Shown here in pieces: positions 45,345 to 54,903 of a stretch of 64,000 nucleotides of DNA (positions are counted from its first letter, which is position 1; each line of letters begins with the position of its first letter). The stretch is taken from positions 1 to 64,000 of the forward strand of contig NZ_SMSK01000019.1 in the NCBI RefSeq assembly GCF_004354985.1, given 5' to 3'. This stretch comes from Segetibacter sp. 3557_3 (GTDB lineage: Bacteria; Bacteroidota; Bacteroidia; Chitinophagales; Chitinophagaceae). The notes under the pieces are model-generated. The model did not search any database and had not been told where the DNA came from. It worked only from the letters and a program-made list of their open reading frames with translations. The position numbers and the translations under genes were made by a program.

Positions 45345-46586
45345 ATGAAAAAACAAAATCGTTCGTTGCTTATATTGATATTGGGTTTGCTTTCGGCTAT
45401 AGGACCCTTTTCAATAGATATGTACCTGCCTGGTTTTCCTTCAATTGCAGCAAATCTGAACACTACCGTTGAATATGTAGCCTACTCCCTTTCAAGCTTC
45501 TTTATTGGCATTTGCCTGGGACAGCTGCTCTGCGGGCCGCTACTAGACAGGTTCGGACGGAAAGTCCCCCTTTGTATCGGCCTTGTTCTCTATATTATCG
45601 CTTCTATTGGTTGTTCTATGTCGACATCGGTTGAAGCCCTTATTGCTTTCCGGTTTTTACAGGCCATCGGAGGTTGTGTTGGCATGGTCGCACCTAATGC
45701 AATTGTTCGCGATGTGTTTCCAGTCCAGGAAAACGCACGTGTATTTTCACTGCTCATCCTTATACTGGGTGTTTCTCCCATTCTTGCTCCAACCGTGGGC
45801 AGTTATGTTGTAGCTGCTTTTGGATGGCAGTATGTATTTATTGTTTTGTCTGTTGTAACGGCTTTGATCCTCGCGGCAGTTGTGCTTTGGTTACCTGAGA
45901 GTAAAAAACCTGACCCCACATTTTCGCTGAAGCCAAAACCAATTCTAAATGGTTTTGCCAGCGTCTTTAAAGAACCCCAGTTTACAACCTATGCAATTGC
46001 GGGAGCAACAGCTTCTGCAGGTCTTTTTGCGTACCTGGCCGGCTCTCCGTTTGTGTTTATGACGTTGTACGATGTAACTGAGCAGCAATATGGTTGGATC
46101 TTTGGTGCAATTGCAGCAGGCCTTATTTCGAGCAGCCAGGTGAATAACTTGCTACTTAGAAAATACACCAGTTCGCAGATTATCAGAACGGTGTTATTGT
46201 GCCAGTCTTGTATAGGCATTGTACTTGTTGGCGGCGTATTGCTCGGTGTACTTGGCCTTTACGGATCGATATTTTTAATGTTCCTGTTTTTAAGCTGCCA
46301 GGGGTTCACCTTTCCGAATTCCGCTGCGCTTGCAATGGCGCCTTTTACCAAAGGAGCCGGTAGTGCCTCGGCCTTGATGGGTGCTTTGCAAATGTGTTTT
46401 GGTGCGATCGCTTCTGCACTGGTGGGCATTTTGTTTAATAACACCGCTGTTCCAATGACGGCAATTATGGCCGGGTGTAGTTTATTGGGCCTGACCATTC
46501 TGTTAGTCGGTCAAAAGCGGGTGCAGTATAAAGCCAGGAACGAAGATGTGCAGGCCGAGTCGCTTGAACTTATCGAGAAGTGTTGA
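45345..46586 (+). CDS. Bcr/CflA-family drug:proton MFS efflux transporter
   Basis: About 413 residues from the ATG at 45345 (MKKQNRSLLILILGLLSAIG); an ATG at 45312 adds 11 residues inside a promoter-like element. Twelve membrane segments are visible. The signatures PFSIDMYLPGFPSIAANL and GQLLCGPLLDRFGRKVPL match the Bcr/CflA subfamily of drug antiporters. Substrates of the family include bicyclomycin and other compounds. The substrate here is unknown. The gene is single. Confidence 0.88.
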   Translation: MKKQNRSLLILILGLLSAIGPFSIDMYLPGFPSIAANLNTTVEYVAYSLSSFFIGICLGQLLCGPLLDRFGRKVPLCIGLVLYIIASIGCSMSTSVEALIAFRFLQAIGGCVGMVAPNAIVRDVFPVQENARVFSLLILILGVSPILAPTVGSYVVAAFGWQYVFIVLSVVTALILAAVVLWLPESKKPDPTFSLKPKPILNGFASVFKEPQFTTYAIAGATASAGLFAYLAGSPFVFMTLYDVTEQQYGWIFGAIAAGLISSSQVNNLLLRKYTSSQIIRTVLLCQSCIGIVLVGGVLLGVLGLYGSIFLMFLFLSCQGFTFPNSAALAMAPFTKGAGSASALMGALQMCFGAIASALVGILFNNTAVPMTAIMAGCSLLGLTILLVGQKRVQYKARNEDVQAESLELIEKC

Positions 46587-46635
46587 TCACCACATTGCAA
46601 CCGTACCGGGTGATTAGGAAACCGGCTTTGTTCTG

Positions 46636-49407
46636 TTAGCTTCCAAACTTTCTAAAACTGTAGATAAATGATAGCAGGAAGTAACGCTGCAGCACATTGG
46701 TACGTACGTCTTCAATATAGTTTTCTTCTACGTTACGGGTAATACTCTTGTTTTGATTTAAAGCGTCAAATACCGATAGCTTTAACTCGCCTTGTTTTTT
46801 GGCAAAAAGCTGCTTCGACAAACTTGCGTTAAGCAGGGGAACAGATTGATTGTAGCCCTGCGCCTGTCCGAATGTTTTGCTGTAGTCAAAATCAGCACCA
46901 ACGATCCAACCGCTTTCTGTATTGTAAGTCGGCTCCACTGAAAATACCTGTACAAAGTAGTTTCCATTTTGTTGTGGTCGTAAGCTATACAATGCAATGT
47001 TGTAGGTAGACGAGCTTGAAAAGTTGAGGTCGAAGTGCTCATCTATATTTGTTGTCAGCCGTACTCTTTCGCCAAAACTAAAGTTGCGCGTAAAGCCCTT
47101 TGTATTGTTTACCAGGTTTACATCGCGACTGTGTGAAAGGTCAGTCGACAGGTTAACATTGGATTTGATTCTCTTTATAGAAAAGCCGTAGTTCACGTAC
47201 CCCTTAAAGTTGTAAGCCCCATTAAGGTTAACCGGTTTCGAATATTGCGCCAATGGCTCCAATTCCACATTGTCCACAACAATTTTCGACTGACCTGTAT
47301 TAATCGTAATTGCATTACTGATCTTATTATCCAGCACCGTACCGCTTACCCGGATGATAAAGTTGCTTGCCTTAGCTGCATTTACCTTGGTATACCTTAG
47401 GTTGAAATTATTTGAAAACTCCTGTTTGAGTGCGGGATTTCCCCGGGTAATATTTAGTAAGTTGGTATTGTCAACAATGTCCTGCAATTGCATTATACCA
47501 GGTTGCCTTGTGCTACCGCGATAGTTAAAGCGAAAGTTAGCACCCCTGTTTTTACGGTATTGAATGGTAGCCGTGGGAAAATAGTTGTTGAAAGTTTGCG
47601 CCAGTACCTTCCCGCGGGTTTGGTTATCGCTGCTGATCTTCGTTTGCTGGGCCGAAAGCCCAACTGAGTAATTCCACTCCTTGTTAAGCTGTCTCCGGTA
47701 ACTAAAATCCCCTCGCTGCGAAAAGTTCACGTTTTTAAATTTGTTACTCAGGATCGTGTCCACAACATCATAAGCACCCGTGGTGCGGTTGTAGCTATTG
47801 GTTCGTTGATCCGAAAGATTCACATTCTGATCAACTTCGTAACTCAGTTCAAGATTGCTCTTGGTGGAGAGTGCCTCGGTAAAGGCAAGCCGCAGGCTGC
47901 CGTTGTTGGTGTTCCTGCTGATATCGCTTACCCGGTTAGTTGTATCCTTTTTTGTTGTGCCGCCTGCATAATCATTCGTGTAGTTAAACGCCCGCCGGTC
48001 GGTATTGCTTTCACTTATCCCCTGGTTAAGGTTTACGGAAATCGTTCTACCCCTTTTCGCAAAGCGATGCCTGAACAAAATATTATTGTTCAGGTCGGAG
48101 CCATCCGTTAAAGAATTGTTGATGGTTTGAACATCCCTTTGGTTTACAACCTTACCCCTCGTAAGAAAAGAGTTTACCTCGCTGAAGCTGTTGGTTCGTT
48201 GCCGGTTATACGACGATCGAACCAGAACGGAAGTCGCAGAGTCGAATTTGTGATCAACTTCAAGATTAAAGTTATGGCTCATGTTCCTGTTGTTGCCATA
48301 CCTGCCATTGCTGTTAAAAAGTGAAGAGTCACCTGCAACAAATGTTTCCCTTAACCTTGCTGACTGGTTTACGGTGTTCACGTTATTGTAACGGTAATTG
48401 CCGCTCACCTCTGTTTTAGTACCATAAACATCACTGTAGTTAATACCACCCGAATAAGTTCGGGCAATACCCGATTGCCCCATATTGGCGATGTTTCCAA
48501 ACGCACCATTCAGGGCGCTGAAGCTGCCGGAATTAATGATGTTCAGGATATCACTAATCGTATAGTTTTCCTGGTTGGTATTGTTTGCCTGTCCAATCAC
48601 CGATATTTTTCGGTTGCCGTTAAAACGATTGAGGCTGACGTTGGTTCCGTAGCGCCCATCATTACCCGCCGACAAATTCCCTTTACCAAAGTATCCTTTC
48701 CTGCGGTCTTTTTTGGTGATGATATTGATCACTTTTTCCTGTACCCCATCATCAAACCCGGTAAATGCACTCTGATCGCTTTGTGCATCAATAATCTGCA
48801 CTTTATCAATAATATCTGCGGGAAGGTTTTGGGTAGCCATCTTTGCGTCGTTTCCAAAGAACAACTTCCCGTCAACCATAACTTTCGCCACCTGTTCACC
48901 CTGCGCTTTTACACTTCCATCTTTCTCAACTTCCAAACCCGGAACTTTCTTCAGCAGGTCATCCGCATTGGCATTTGGTTTTGTTTTAATGTTGCCTACG
49001 CTAAACTCCAGCGTATCACCTTTCACCGCCGAAGAGGCCGACGATTTTACAACCACTACACCAAGGTCCTTTGGTGCAGCTGATAGTTGAACTGTCCCCA
49101 TATTGTAAACCGGGCTTTGGGCACTTACATCAATTTGTTTTTCTGATGGTGTATATCCCTGGAAACTTACCCGGAGTATATAATTTCCGAACGCTATTTT
49201 ATCGAGAAAGAAGCTGCCGTCTGCTTTCGATAATACCTGGAACAATACAGTGGAGTCGCTGAGCTTTAGTATCGAAATGGTTCCGTCTTTCAGTGATTGC
49301 CGGCTTGCGGAGTCAATGACCACACCTTTTACCGAACCGCTGCCAGGCTGCTGCGCCAGTAGCGATAGCCAAGTAAGAAGCATTAAAAGGGTAAAGATGT
49401 ATTTCAT
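46636..49407 (-). CDS. Outer-membrane beta-barrel protein with carboxypeptidase-like N-domain
   Basis: About 923 residues from the ATG at 49407 (MKYIFTLLMLLTWLSLLAQ); the frame upstream to 49452 has a Cys/Arg-rich, non-signal start. After the signal peptide come a carboxypeptidase regulatory-like domain (VKGVVIDSASRQSLKDGTIS), a plug domain (DDLLKKVPGLEVEKDGSVKA, then KVMVDGKLFFGNDAKMATQN) and a long OMP_b-brl_3 type barrel. The barrel type is common in this phylum, and such proteins import large molecules with TonB or act in attachment. No SusD partner gene is next to it. It converges on the efflux gene. Confidence 0.87.
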   Translation of the reverse strand: MKYIFTLLMLLTWLSLLAQQPGSGSVKGVVIDSASRQSLKDGTISILKLSDSTVLFQVLSKADGSFFLDKIAFGNYILRVSFQGYTPSEKQIDVSAQSPVYNMGTVQLSAAPKDLGVVVVKSSASSAVKGDTLEFSVGNIKTKPNANADDLLKKVPGLEVEKDGSVKAQGEQVAKVMVDGKLFFGNDAKMATQNLPADIIDKVQIIDAQSDQSAFTGFDDGVQEKVINIITKKDRRKGYFGKGNLSAGNDGRYGTNVSLNRFNGNRKISVIGQANNTNQENYTISDILNIINSGSFSALNGAFGNIANMGQSGIARTYSGGINYSDVYGTKTEVSGNYRYNNVNTVNQSARLRETFVAGDSSLFNSNGRYGNNRNMSHNFNLEVDHKFDSATSVLVRSSYNRQRTNSFSEVNSFLTRGKVVNQRDVQTINNSLTDGSDLNNNILFRHRFAKRGRTISVNLNQGISESNTDRRAFNYTNDYAGGTTKKDTTNRVSDISRNTNNGSLRLAFTEALSTKSNLELSYEVDQNVNLSDQRTNSYNRTTGAYDVVDTILSNKFKNVNFSQRGDFSYRRQLNKEWNYSVGLSAQQTKISSDNQTRGKVLAQTFNNYFPTATIQYRKNRGANFRFNYRGSTRQPGIMQLQDIVDNTNLLNITRGNPALKQEFSNNFNLRYTKVNAAKASNFIIRVSGTVLDNKISNAITINTGQSKIVVDNVELEPLAQYSKPVNLNGAYNFKGYVNYGFSIKRIKSNVNLSTDLSHSRDVNLVNNTKGFTRNFSFGERVRLTTNIDEHFDLNFSSSSTYNIALYSLRPQQNGNYFVQVFSVEPTYNTESGWIVGADFDYSKTFGQAQGYNQSVPLLNASLSKQLFAKKQGELKLSVFDALNQNKSITRNVEENYIEDVRTNVLQRYFLLSFIYSFRKFGS

Positions 49408-50058
49408 ATTACAAAGCTCTCGTGGGTAACACCTGAGATCGCAGGTCAGCAAAACGAATGTAAGGTTGGCTTATGTATTCAACAATGGCAGAAATTACTG
49501 TGGTGATAGATTATCTTACTATTCTCGTTGAATCAGAACAACAAATCAACGCTTTAACAATCCATTTTAAGGCGTATAAACAGTTTGAGCATGCATTAGC
49601 GCTCAGATATTGTCGACCTCAATAGCCTCTATTTTATACACGCGGTTGGAAGTAATGAACCCCGTTGCTCCCGAAGCCGAAGCTACCGTGTCACCCCTTT
49701 AACCCATTTTTGATACCAGCATTTCTTTTCTATAGCATCACCGTTGCGTCGCAAGCACTTTATCGGCAACGCACTGGGCATCTTTAGTCTTCCATTCAAA
49801 GCCGCTCCCAGTTCGCAGGGCGGTTTATTACCAAAGTGCCGTTGTAGGTTAACAAAGCTTGCCTGAGTCGACTTGTTGCACGGGTTGTCACCGACTCTTC
49901 AACTTTCTATACTGTCCCTGTTTTGTTCCAGTGAAATTGTCCGGCAAAGTAGTGCAATCCCCTACAGCAAAGCTCTTGTTCCATCAAGGGAGTAGCTAGC
50001 CGGATTTAAGTTGTGGTAAACGGCAGCGGGCACAAATTGTTCTATTGACAAGTTCTGC
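49408..50058. other. Intergenic region without recognisable genes
   Basis: About 650 bases. It carries one partial match to the dispersed core (GTTGCGTCGCA at 49743-49753) but no T-run/GGC block, so it is not counted as a copy. No ORF or RNA was supported. Confidence 0.4.
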
Positions 50059-51990
50059 TTACATCGTAATCATCCTGGTGATGATTTCTCCGTCAATGCT
50101 CAGCTTTACAACATAAGACCCCTTAGCAGCAAACAATTGTCGACTCAACAATTGTTCCTGCGACCCTGCCTGTTGAGCCCCCTTAAACACCTGCGCAACT
50201 AACTCCCCCGATGTTTTATAAAGGGCCAGGTTCACGTTTGCTGCTTTAGCCAGCGTATACTTTACGGTAGCGTTATCAATAACTGGTATGGGGTAAACGG
50301 CTACCTCTATCGATTTGTTGCTCCTGATCTTGACCAGCAGCATATTGCTATAACCAGTGTTTCCATCGGCATCAACTTGCCTGAGCCTGTAGTGGTATCT
50401 ACCAGCCTGAACTTTTTTGTCGGTAAAAGCATAAGAAGCCATCGCTGCTGCATTTAGCCTGCCCGCTACAAAGCCAATTATCCTCCAGGTAAGTTCGCTT
50501 TGCTCCCTTCGCTCAATGTCCCAACCCTTGTTTTGCACTTCGGAAGCTACTTTCCAATTCAGTAGCACATTATCACCTGCAACCGTCGACGAAAATGAAA
50601 GTTGTTGAACGGGCAACGTGCTGCCACCGGTTTCAAACGCACCCAGGTCGGGCGCCGCACCGTTAAAAGGAAAGCCGACATTAACTCCTTTGTCCACCAG
50701 GTTGCTTGTTGGCTTCAGCCGAAGGAAGTCTACCACAGGAAGATCGCCATTCGGCTGCCGCGGCGCAACCAGCAGCGCAGTATCTATGCTCAGGAAGTCG
50801 TTGGTGCTAACCGTTATACCGGGGTTTAAAAACGTGTTATTGGTAATTACATTTAGCGCAGGATCGTAGCTGGTGATGTCGCCGTTCGCCGACCTGGGGG
50901 CGAGACTAATGTTGTTTTTAATGTTGTGGTTATAACCCGGCACGTCAACCAGGTAATCTGAAATGGTTTTTGCTTTCCTGTTGAGCATATTGTAGTTTGC
51001 TGCATTCAGGTAGGCGGTATTGTTGTACCAATCGCTGCCTTCAAGATGATGGTTCGAATAAAAACCATTGGACTTATTGCGAACAGCAAGGCAAAAGCGG
51101 ATGGTGTTCCTGGGAATGTTCACCGGTAATGCGGTGAAAGCACCTCCGCCATAACCCCCGGCCTTAAAACCATTTCCATCAGCCCTGCTTACAAACCCCG
51201 GTGTATAGCCATTATAAAATGCCCAGCAGTTTTCAAAGGTTGTTGTTTCATGGGCCGATATGCAATCGTAGCCATCATCGCTGTTAAACCATGCACGACA
51301 ACCCCTGAAGATATTGTTCACGCCGCCGGCATTGGGATGATTGCCAAAACCGTCTACGTTGCCACCATTAACCCCACCACCCGATTGCGATACGGGATCA
51401 TTGTTCCGATACGCATCACAATTAAGCACCAGGTTATTGGATCCCCTCGTGAGATAGAAACCAATTGCCATTCCATCGTGCATACTCAGCAATTCATAAA
51501 TGTTATTGCTTCCACCATTTGCGGCAAAGCAGATGGATTGGGTGTTTGCATTGGTAATCGTTACCTGCATACCCACTACCTCCAGCCCTTTGATGTGTAG
51601 CCAGGAACCGGTTACCTCGAAAGCATTGATCCGGTAATTTGGAGGCTTGATATTGGTGTAATTGAAGACAGGCTTTTCACCCGGGTATGCCCAATAATTG
51701 ATTCGCTTTCCTGGGGTTCCGCTTTTATTCAATAATGTTACGTAGGCCCAGATACCGGAGTAGGCAGCAACCTGGTCTACGCTCATCATATAGGTTCCAC
51801 CCCTAACATAAACTGTGTCGCCGGGTATCACCGCAGCCTGCGCCTGCTGAATGGTTAGGAATGGGTCATTTACGGTGCCCGGGTTGGTGTTGACACCATT
51901 CGGCGCGACATAATAAACCGCTGAAAATAGGGAACCCGGGCACAGGCAATAAAACAAGGTCAACAGCAGGTAGTTTCTCATGATCGGCAA
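50059..51990 (-). CDS. Pectate-lyase-like parallel beta-helix protein with T9SS signal
   Basis: The 643-residue exported protein has a signal peptide ending near residue 24 (CPGSLFSA). It begins the mature part with YYVAPNGVNTNPGTVNDPF, the usual start of PL9-type and related right-handed beta-helix lyases. The helix body holds RGCRAWFNSDDGYDCISAH (near residue 230), close to the Ca/substrate site region of PL9, and NGFKAGGYG. The C-terminal 170 residues include a fibronectin-like strand set and a type A T9SS domain ending in YVVKLSIDGEIITRMITM. Pectin or other uronic-acid polysaccharide cleavage is likely but not certain. A GH88/105 hydrolase is 3 kb away. Confidence 0.85.
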   Translation of the reverse strand: MPIMRNYLLLTLFYCLCPGSLFSAVYYVAPNGVNTNPGTVNDPFLTIQQAQAAVIPGDTVYVRGGTYMMSVDQVAAYSGIWAYVTLLNKSGTPGKRINYWAYPGEKPVFNYTNIKPPNYRINAFEVTGSWLHIKGLEVVGMQVTITNANTQSICFAANGGSNNIYELLSMHDGMAIGFYLTRGSNNLVLNCDAYRNNDPVSQSGGGVNGGNVDGFGNHPNAGGVNNIFRGCRAWFNSDDGYDCISAHETTTFENCWAFYNGYTPGFVSRADGNGFKAGGYGGGAFTALPVNIPRNTIRFCLAVRNKSNGFYSNHHLEGSDWYNNTAYLNAANYNMLNRKAKTISDYLVDVPGYNHNIKNNISLAPRSANGDITSYDPALNVITNNTFLNPGITVSTNDFLSIDTALLVAPRQPNGDLPVVDFLRLKPTSNLVDKGVNVGFPFNGAAPDLGAFETGGSTLPVQQLSFSSTVAGDNVLLNWKVASEVQNKGWDIERREQSELTWRIIGFVAGRLNAAAMASYAFTDKKVQAGRYHYRLRQVDADGNTGYSNMLLVKIRSNKSIEVAVYPIPVIDNATVKYTLAKAANVNLALYKTSGELVAQVFKGAQQAGSQEQLLSRQLFAAKGSYVVKLSIDGEIITRMITM

Positions 51991-52110
51991 TGTTTGGATG
52001 AAAGATCCTTTTGTTTTTACAAAGGAAAATTAAGCACTTCTAAGGCAAGTGCTGCATCCAATGGTGTGCAGGATGAAACGCCGGGGTAGAATGATGAGAT
52101 TGCGGGTAGT

Positions 52111-52195
52111 TGCAGGTGACAACACCTGCATGGGCGGGATGATGCAGGTGACAACACCTGCATAGGCGGGGATGATGTAGGTGACAACACCTGCA
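52111..52195. repeat. Three tandem copies of a 20-bp perfect palindrome
   Basis: TGCAGGTGACAACACCTGCA occurs at 52111-52130 and 52143-52162, and with one change (G to A in the left arm... TGTAGG) at 52176-52195. The period is 32-33 bases. Each unit can form an 8-bp hairpin with loop ACAA, and the spacers are ATGGGCGGGATGA-like. It lies after the alpha/beta hydrolase gene. Confidence 0.85.
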
Positions 52196-52220
52196 TGGGC
52201 GAGGGGGGCGATCCACTACC

Positions 52221-53006
52221 TTACAATAACTTCTTGATTTCAGAAAGGTAAACCCCATTGGTACTGATGCCGTTGTGGTATTCACCCTTTAACATGATGA
52301 GTGTATCTGTTGGTTTCATGAGTTCTTTCAGTTTCAGTGAAGAGCCCGGGTAAATGATCTCATCCCGGTCGCCATGAAAGATGACCACGGGCATGGTGCA
52401 TCGCCTGATAAACTGATCCGTGCGGAACTTGTACTTCAGGATGAAACCCGGAAGAAAAGGATAGATGTTTTTAACAAGGTCGGAGAGGCTATAAAACGGC
52501 GCCTCAAGGATCAGCATCTTCGGCCGGTTGTCGGCAGCTATCTTGGTCGCAACTGAAGTTCCGATGGAGTACCCGAGTACAACAATGTTGCTTTCATCAT
52601 ACGTTCTTTTCAGCAGCTCGTATGCCCTCTGCATATCATCGAAGAATTGCTGTTCGCTGTAAATCTTTCCCTCACTTTTGCCATAGCCCCTGTAGTCGGG
52701 CATAAAAACATCGTAACCAAGGCTGGTGTAAATAACGGCAAGCTCACCCCATGAACTTACCGATCCTGCATTGCCATGCAAGTAAAAAATAACTCCCTTG
52801 GATTGATCTGCTTTGAACAACAGACTGTGCAAAATTGGTCCGTCATTGGTCTTAATGCTTATCTCTTCATAGCTCCGGAAGCTGAAGCTGAAGTTCTGGC
52901 TAAGCTTCTGTGGAAAAAAGATCATCTTTTCCTGTACCCAGTACAAGACCCCGCAAAGGACGAGGTACAACGCGAGCAAGATTAAAAGCACTTTTATAAA
53001 TACCAT
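52221..53006 (-). CDS. Membrane-anchored alpha/beta hydrolase (BEM46/ABHD17-like)
   Basis: The 261-residue protein starts with one membrane helix (KVLLILLALYLVLCGVLYWV, residues 5-24). It then has FYLHGNAGS (oxyanion), a PDYRGYGKSEG loop and the nucleophile elbow VVLGYSIGTSVA. The Asp is in FHGDRDEIIYPG and the catalytic His is in GEYHNGIS. The order and sizes fit the BEM46/ABHD17-like hydrolases. The substrate is unknown. The gene is followed by the triple palindrome. Confidence 0.85.
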   Translation of the reverse strand: MVFIKVLLILLALYLVLCGVLYWVQEKMIFFPQKLSQNFSFSFRSYEEISIKTNDGPILHSLLFKADQSKGVIFYLHGNAGSVSSWGELAVIYTSLGYDVFMPDYRGYGKSEGKIYSEQQFFDDMQRAYELLKRTYDESNIVVLGYSIGTSVATKIAADNRPKMLILEAPFYSLSDLVKNIYPFLPGFILKYKFRTDQFIRRCTMPVVIFHGDRDEIIYPGSSLKLKELMKPTDTLIMLKGEYHNGISTNGVYLSEIKKLL

Positions 53007-53394
53007 TTGCGGACTGATTAGTTGTTGGGGAAAATGGCTTGTTGAAGTTGCTGTTCACTTTAGCCGAAATTGGGGCTTTAAAAGCTGGAACAGGCTCTTA
53101 TAGATATGGCAAGAATTATTCCCGTTAGGGATGTGTTTTCATAGACGGCTCCTCATGCTAATGGGTGTTGTTGCGTATTCGAGCGCAATGACTTCCCGAA
53201 AACCATTTGTCTTTGATCCACCCGGCTTTATCTGCCTCGCAGGTAAAAGCCGCTTATAGATCAGGGGTACAAGAGTGCGACGCAACCGGGGTTACATTGA
53301 AGTTCCACCTGCCGGGTCCATAAAAAAGCTTTCGATTAATCACGTATTTTCAGGGGCACCATTTTGGTGGATGCAACGGTACAAAACAACAGCA
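53007..53394. other. Intergenic region with repeat copy F
   Basis: About 390 bases between divergent genes. It holds one dispersed repeat copy at 53249-53333 and is otherwise empty. Confidence 0.5.
53249..53333 (-). repeat. Dispersed repeat element, copy F
   Basis: On the minus strand it reads GCTTTTTTATGGACCCGGC, then GTTGCGTCGCACTCTTGTAC (53267-53286), then CCCCTGATCTATAAGCGGC. It forms most of the 5' extension of the aldo/keto reductase frame, which is why that start was moved. Confidence 0.65.
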
Positions 53395-54357
53395 ATGCAA
53401 AATCGAAAACTAGGAATCACGGGAATTGAAGTTCCACCGATTACAGTAGGGGGAAATGTTTTTGGCTGGACCGTAGATGAAGCCGCATCGCACCGGCTGC
53501 TGGATGAGTTCGTATCGAATGGGCTGAACTTTATTGATACCGCAAATACCTACAGTAGCTGGGTACCAGGTAATAAGGGTGGTGAATCGGAAACAATTAT
53601 CGGCAACTGGATGAATCAACGGGGAAACAGGAGCCAACTTGTAATTGCTACTAAGGTGGGCTCGGAGATGGATGGCCGTAAGGGATTGGGGAAGCGCTAC
53701 CTTCTCGAAATGGTCGATGAATCGTTACGGCGCTTGCAGACCGACTATATCGACCTTTACCAGGCACACTACCCCGATCCGGAAACCCCGATTGAAGAAA
53801 CCCTCGAGGCATTCGACCAATTGATAAAACAAGGGAAGGTACGTGCAGTAGGTGCTTCTAATTATTCACCCGAACAACTCAGGGAAGCAATAGCCGTAAG
53901 TAACCGCACCGGACTGGTGCAGTATGCAACATTGCAACCGCTGTATAACCTGTACGACAGGCTTGATTTTGAAAAGGAACTTGGACCCATTTGCGCCGAA
54001 AACAACGTGTCAGTGATCAATTACTATGCACTGGCAAGTGGCTTTCTTACAGGAAAGTATCGCTCAGAAGATGACCTGGGTAAAAGTAAGCGTGGTGGCG
54101 GCATTAAGAAGTACCTCGACAAAAGAGGATTGCGTATACTGGCTGCACTTGACGAGGTAGCCGCATACAATGAAACCACACCTGCTACCATTGCAATTGC
54201 CTGGTTGCTGGCTAAACCTGTTGTTACTTCTGCTATTGCAAGTGCCACTACACCGGAACAAATCAGGGACCTGGTTAGTGCGACAAAAGTCACACTTGAT
54301 GCGCAGGCGCTTGAATTTTTAGATACTGCCAGCGCCGAAGAAGAGCCCGCTTTGTAA
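53395..54357 (+). CDS. Aldo/keto reductase
   Basis: About 320 residues from the ATG at 53395 (MQNRKLGITGIEVPPITVGG). The longer frame from 53275 reads through the repeat copy F. The (beta/alpha)8 barrel has the catalytic region NFIDTANTYSSW, with Asp and Tyr, and later LVIATKVGSEMDG (Lys) and LYQAHYPDPETP (His). The C-terminal helix set (GFLTGKYRSEDDLGKSKRGGG) is as in the AKR12-like, YajO-type NADPH-dependent reductases. The physiological substrate is unknown. It is followed after 53 bases by the DUF1905 gene on the same strand. Confidence 0.9.
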   Translation: MQNRKLGITGIEVPPITVGGNVFGWTVDEAASHRLLDEFVSNGLNFIDTANTYSSWVPGNKGGESETIIGNWMNQRGNRSQLVIATKVGSEMDGRKGLGKRYLLEMVDESLRRLQTDYIDLYQAHYPDPETPIEETLEAFDQLIKQGKVRAVGASNYSPEQLREAIAVSNRTGLVQYATLQPLYNLYDRLDFEKELGPICAENNVSVINYYALASGFLTGKYRSEDDLGKSKRGGGIKKYLDKRGLRILAALDEVAAYNETTPATIAIAWLLAKPVVTSAIASATTPEQIRDLVSATKVTLDAQALEFLDTASAEEEPAL

Positions 54358-54410
54358 GCTGGCCATGCTGAAACACACGGTATTTTTTTTTCTTGATAAA
54401 ACAGCCGGCT

Positions 54411-54695
54411 ATGAAAACGATGCACGAGCAATTTTGTGCAATGCTCCAGAAGAGCCCGAATAAAGGTGGCTGGACCTATGTAATATGGCCTGAGTCGGTC
54501 AGCTTTTTTGGAACCCGGGGCCTGGTTAAAGTAAGGGGAACCATTGACGGGCACCCATTTAAAAGTTCGTTTATGGCAATGGGCGATGGCTCGCACCTTT
54601 TGCCCATAAAAGCTGAAATACGTAAAGCAATTGGCAAGGAAACCGGTGACCTGGTAACCGTTCTACTTGAAGAGCGGCTGTTGGATCTTAAGTGA
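54411..54695 (+). CDS. DUF1905 domain protein
   Basis: About 94 residues from the ATG at 54411 ([20 protein letters not shown]); a TTG at 54393 in frame adds six residues. The sequence [19 protein letters not shown] and [20 protein letters not shown] is characteristic of DUF1905, a small beta-barrel often fused to a YdeI-like domain, which is absent here. The function is unknown. It is 53 bases behind the aldo/keto reductase gene and probably co-transcribed. Confidence 0.8.
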   Translation: MKTMHEQFCAMLQKSPNKGGWTYVIWPESVSFFGTRGLVKVRGTIDGHPFKSSFMAMGDGSHLLPIKAEIRKAIGKETGDLVTVLLEERLLDLK

Positions 54696-54903
54696 AAGTC
54701 TTGTTTCACCCGGTGACTGCATCTGCTATCACCGTATGCAACACTACTTGCCGCATTAAACAAAAGTGCGCAACGGCTTTGGACTAAGTATAGCAATAAT
54801 CGGTATAGGTGCGCATTATGGGTAAGAGAATATTTTCTAAATTACGCACGCTCAATACAGGCGATAACAATAACGATTTCTTTTAGCGTAAAAACCAATC
54901 AAC

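Noticed and set aside
48475-49083. A 202-residue plus-strand ORF.
   Set aside because: It lies wholly inside the minus-strand barrel gene and has no recognisable domain, so it is a shadow frame.
49743-49753. An eighth copy of the dispersed element.
   Set aside because: Only GTTGCGTCGCA matches. The T-run, the GGC block and CTTGTAC are missing.
52111-52195. A CRISPR array.
   Set aside because: Only three units, palindromic repeats, spacers of about 12 bases, and no cas genes in the window.
53275-53394. N-terminal extension of the aldo/keto reductase frame.
   Set aside because: It overlaps repeat copy F and does not match the family start.
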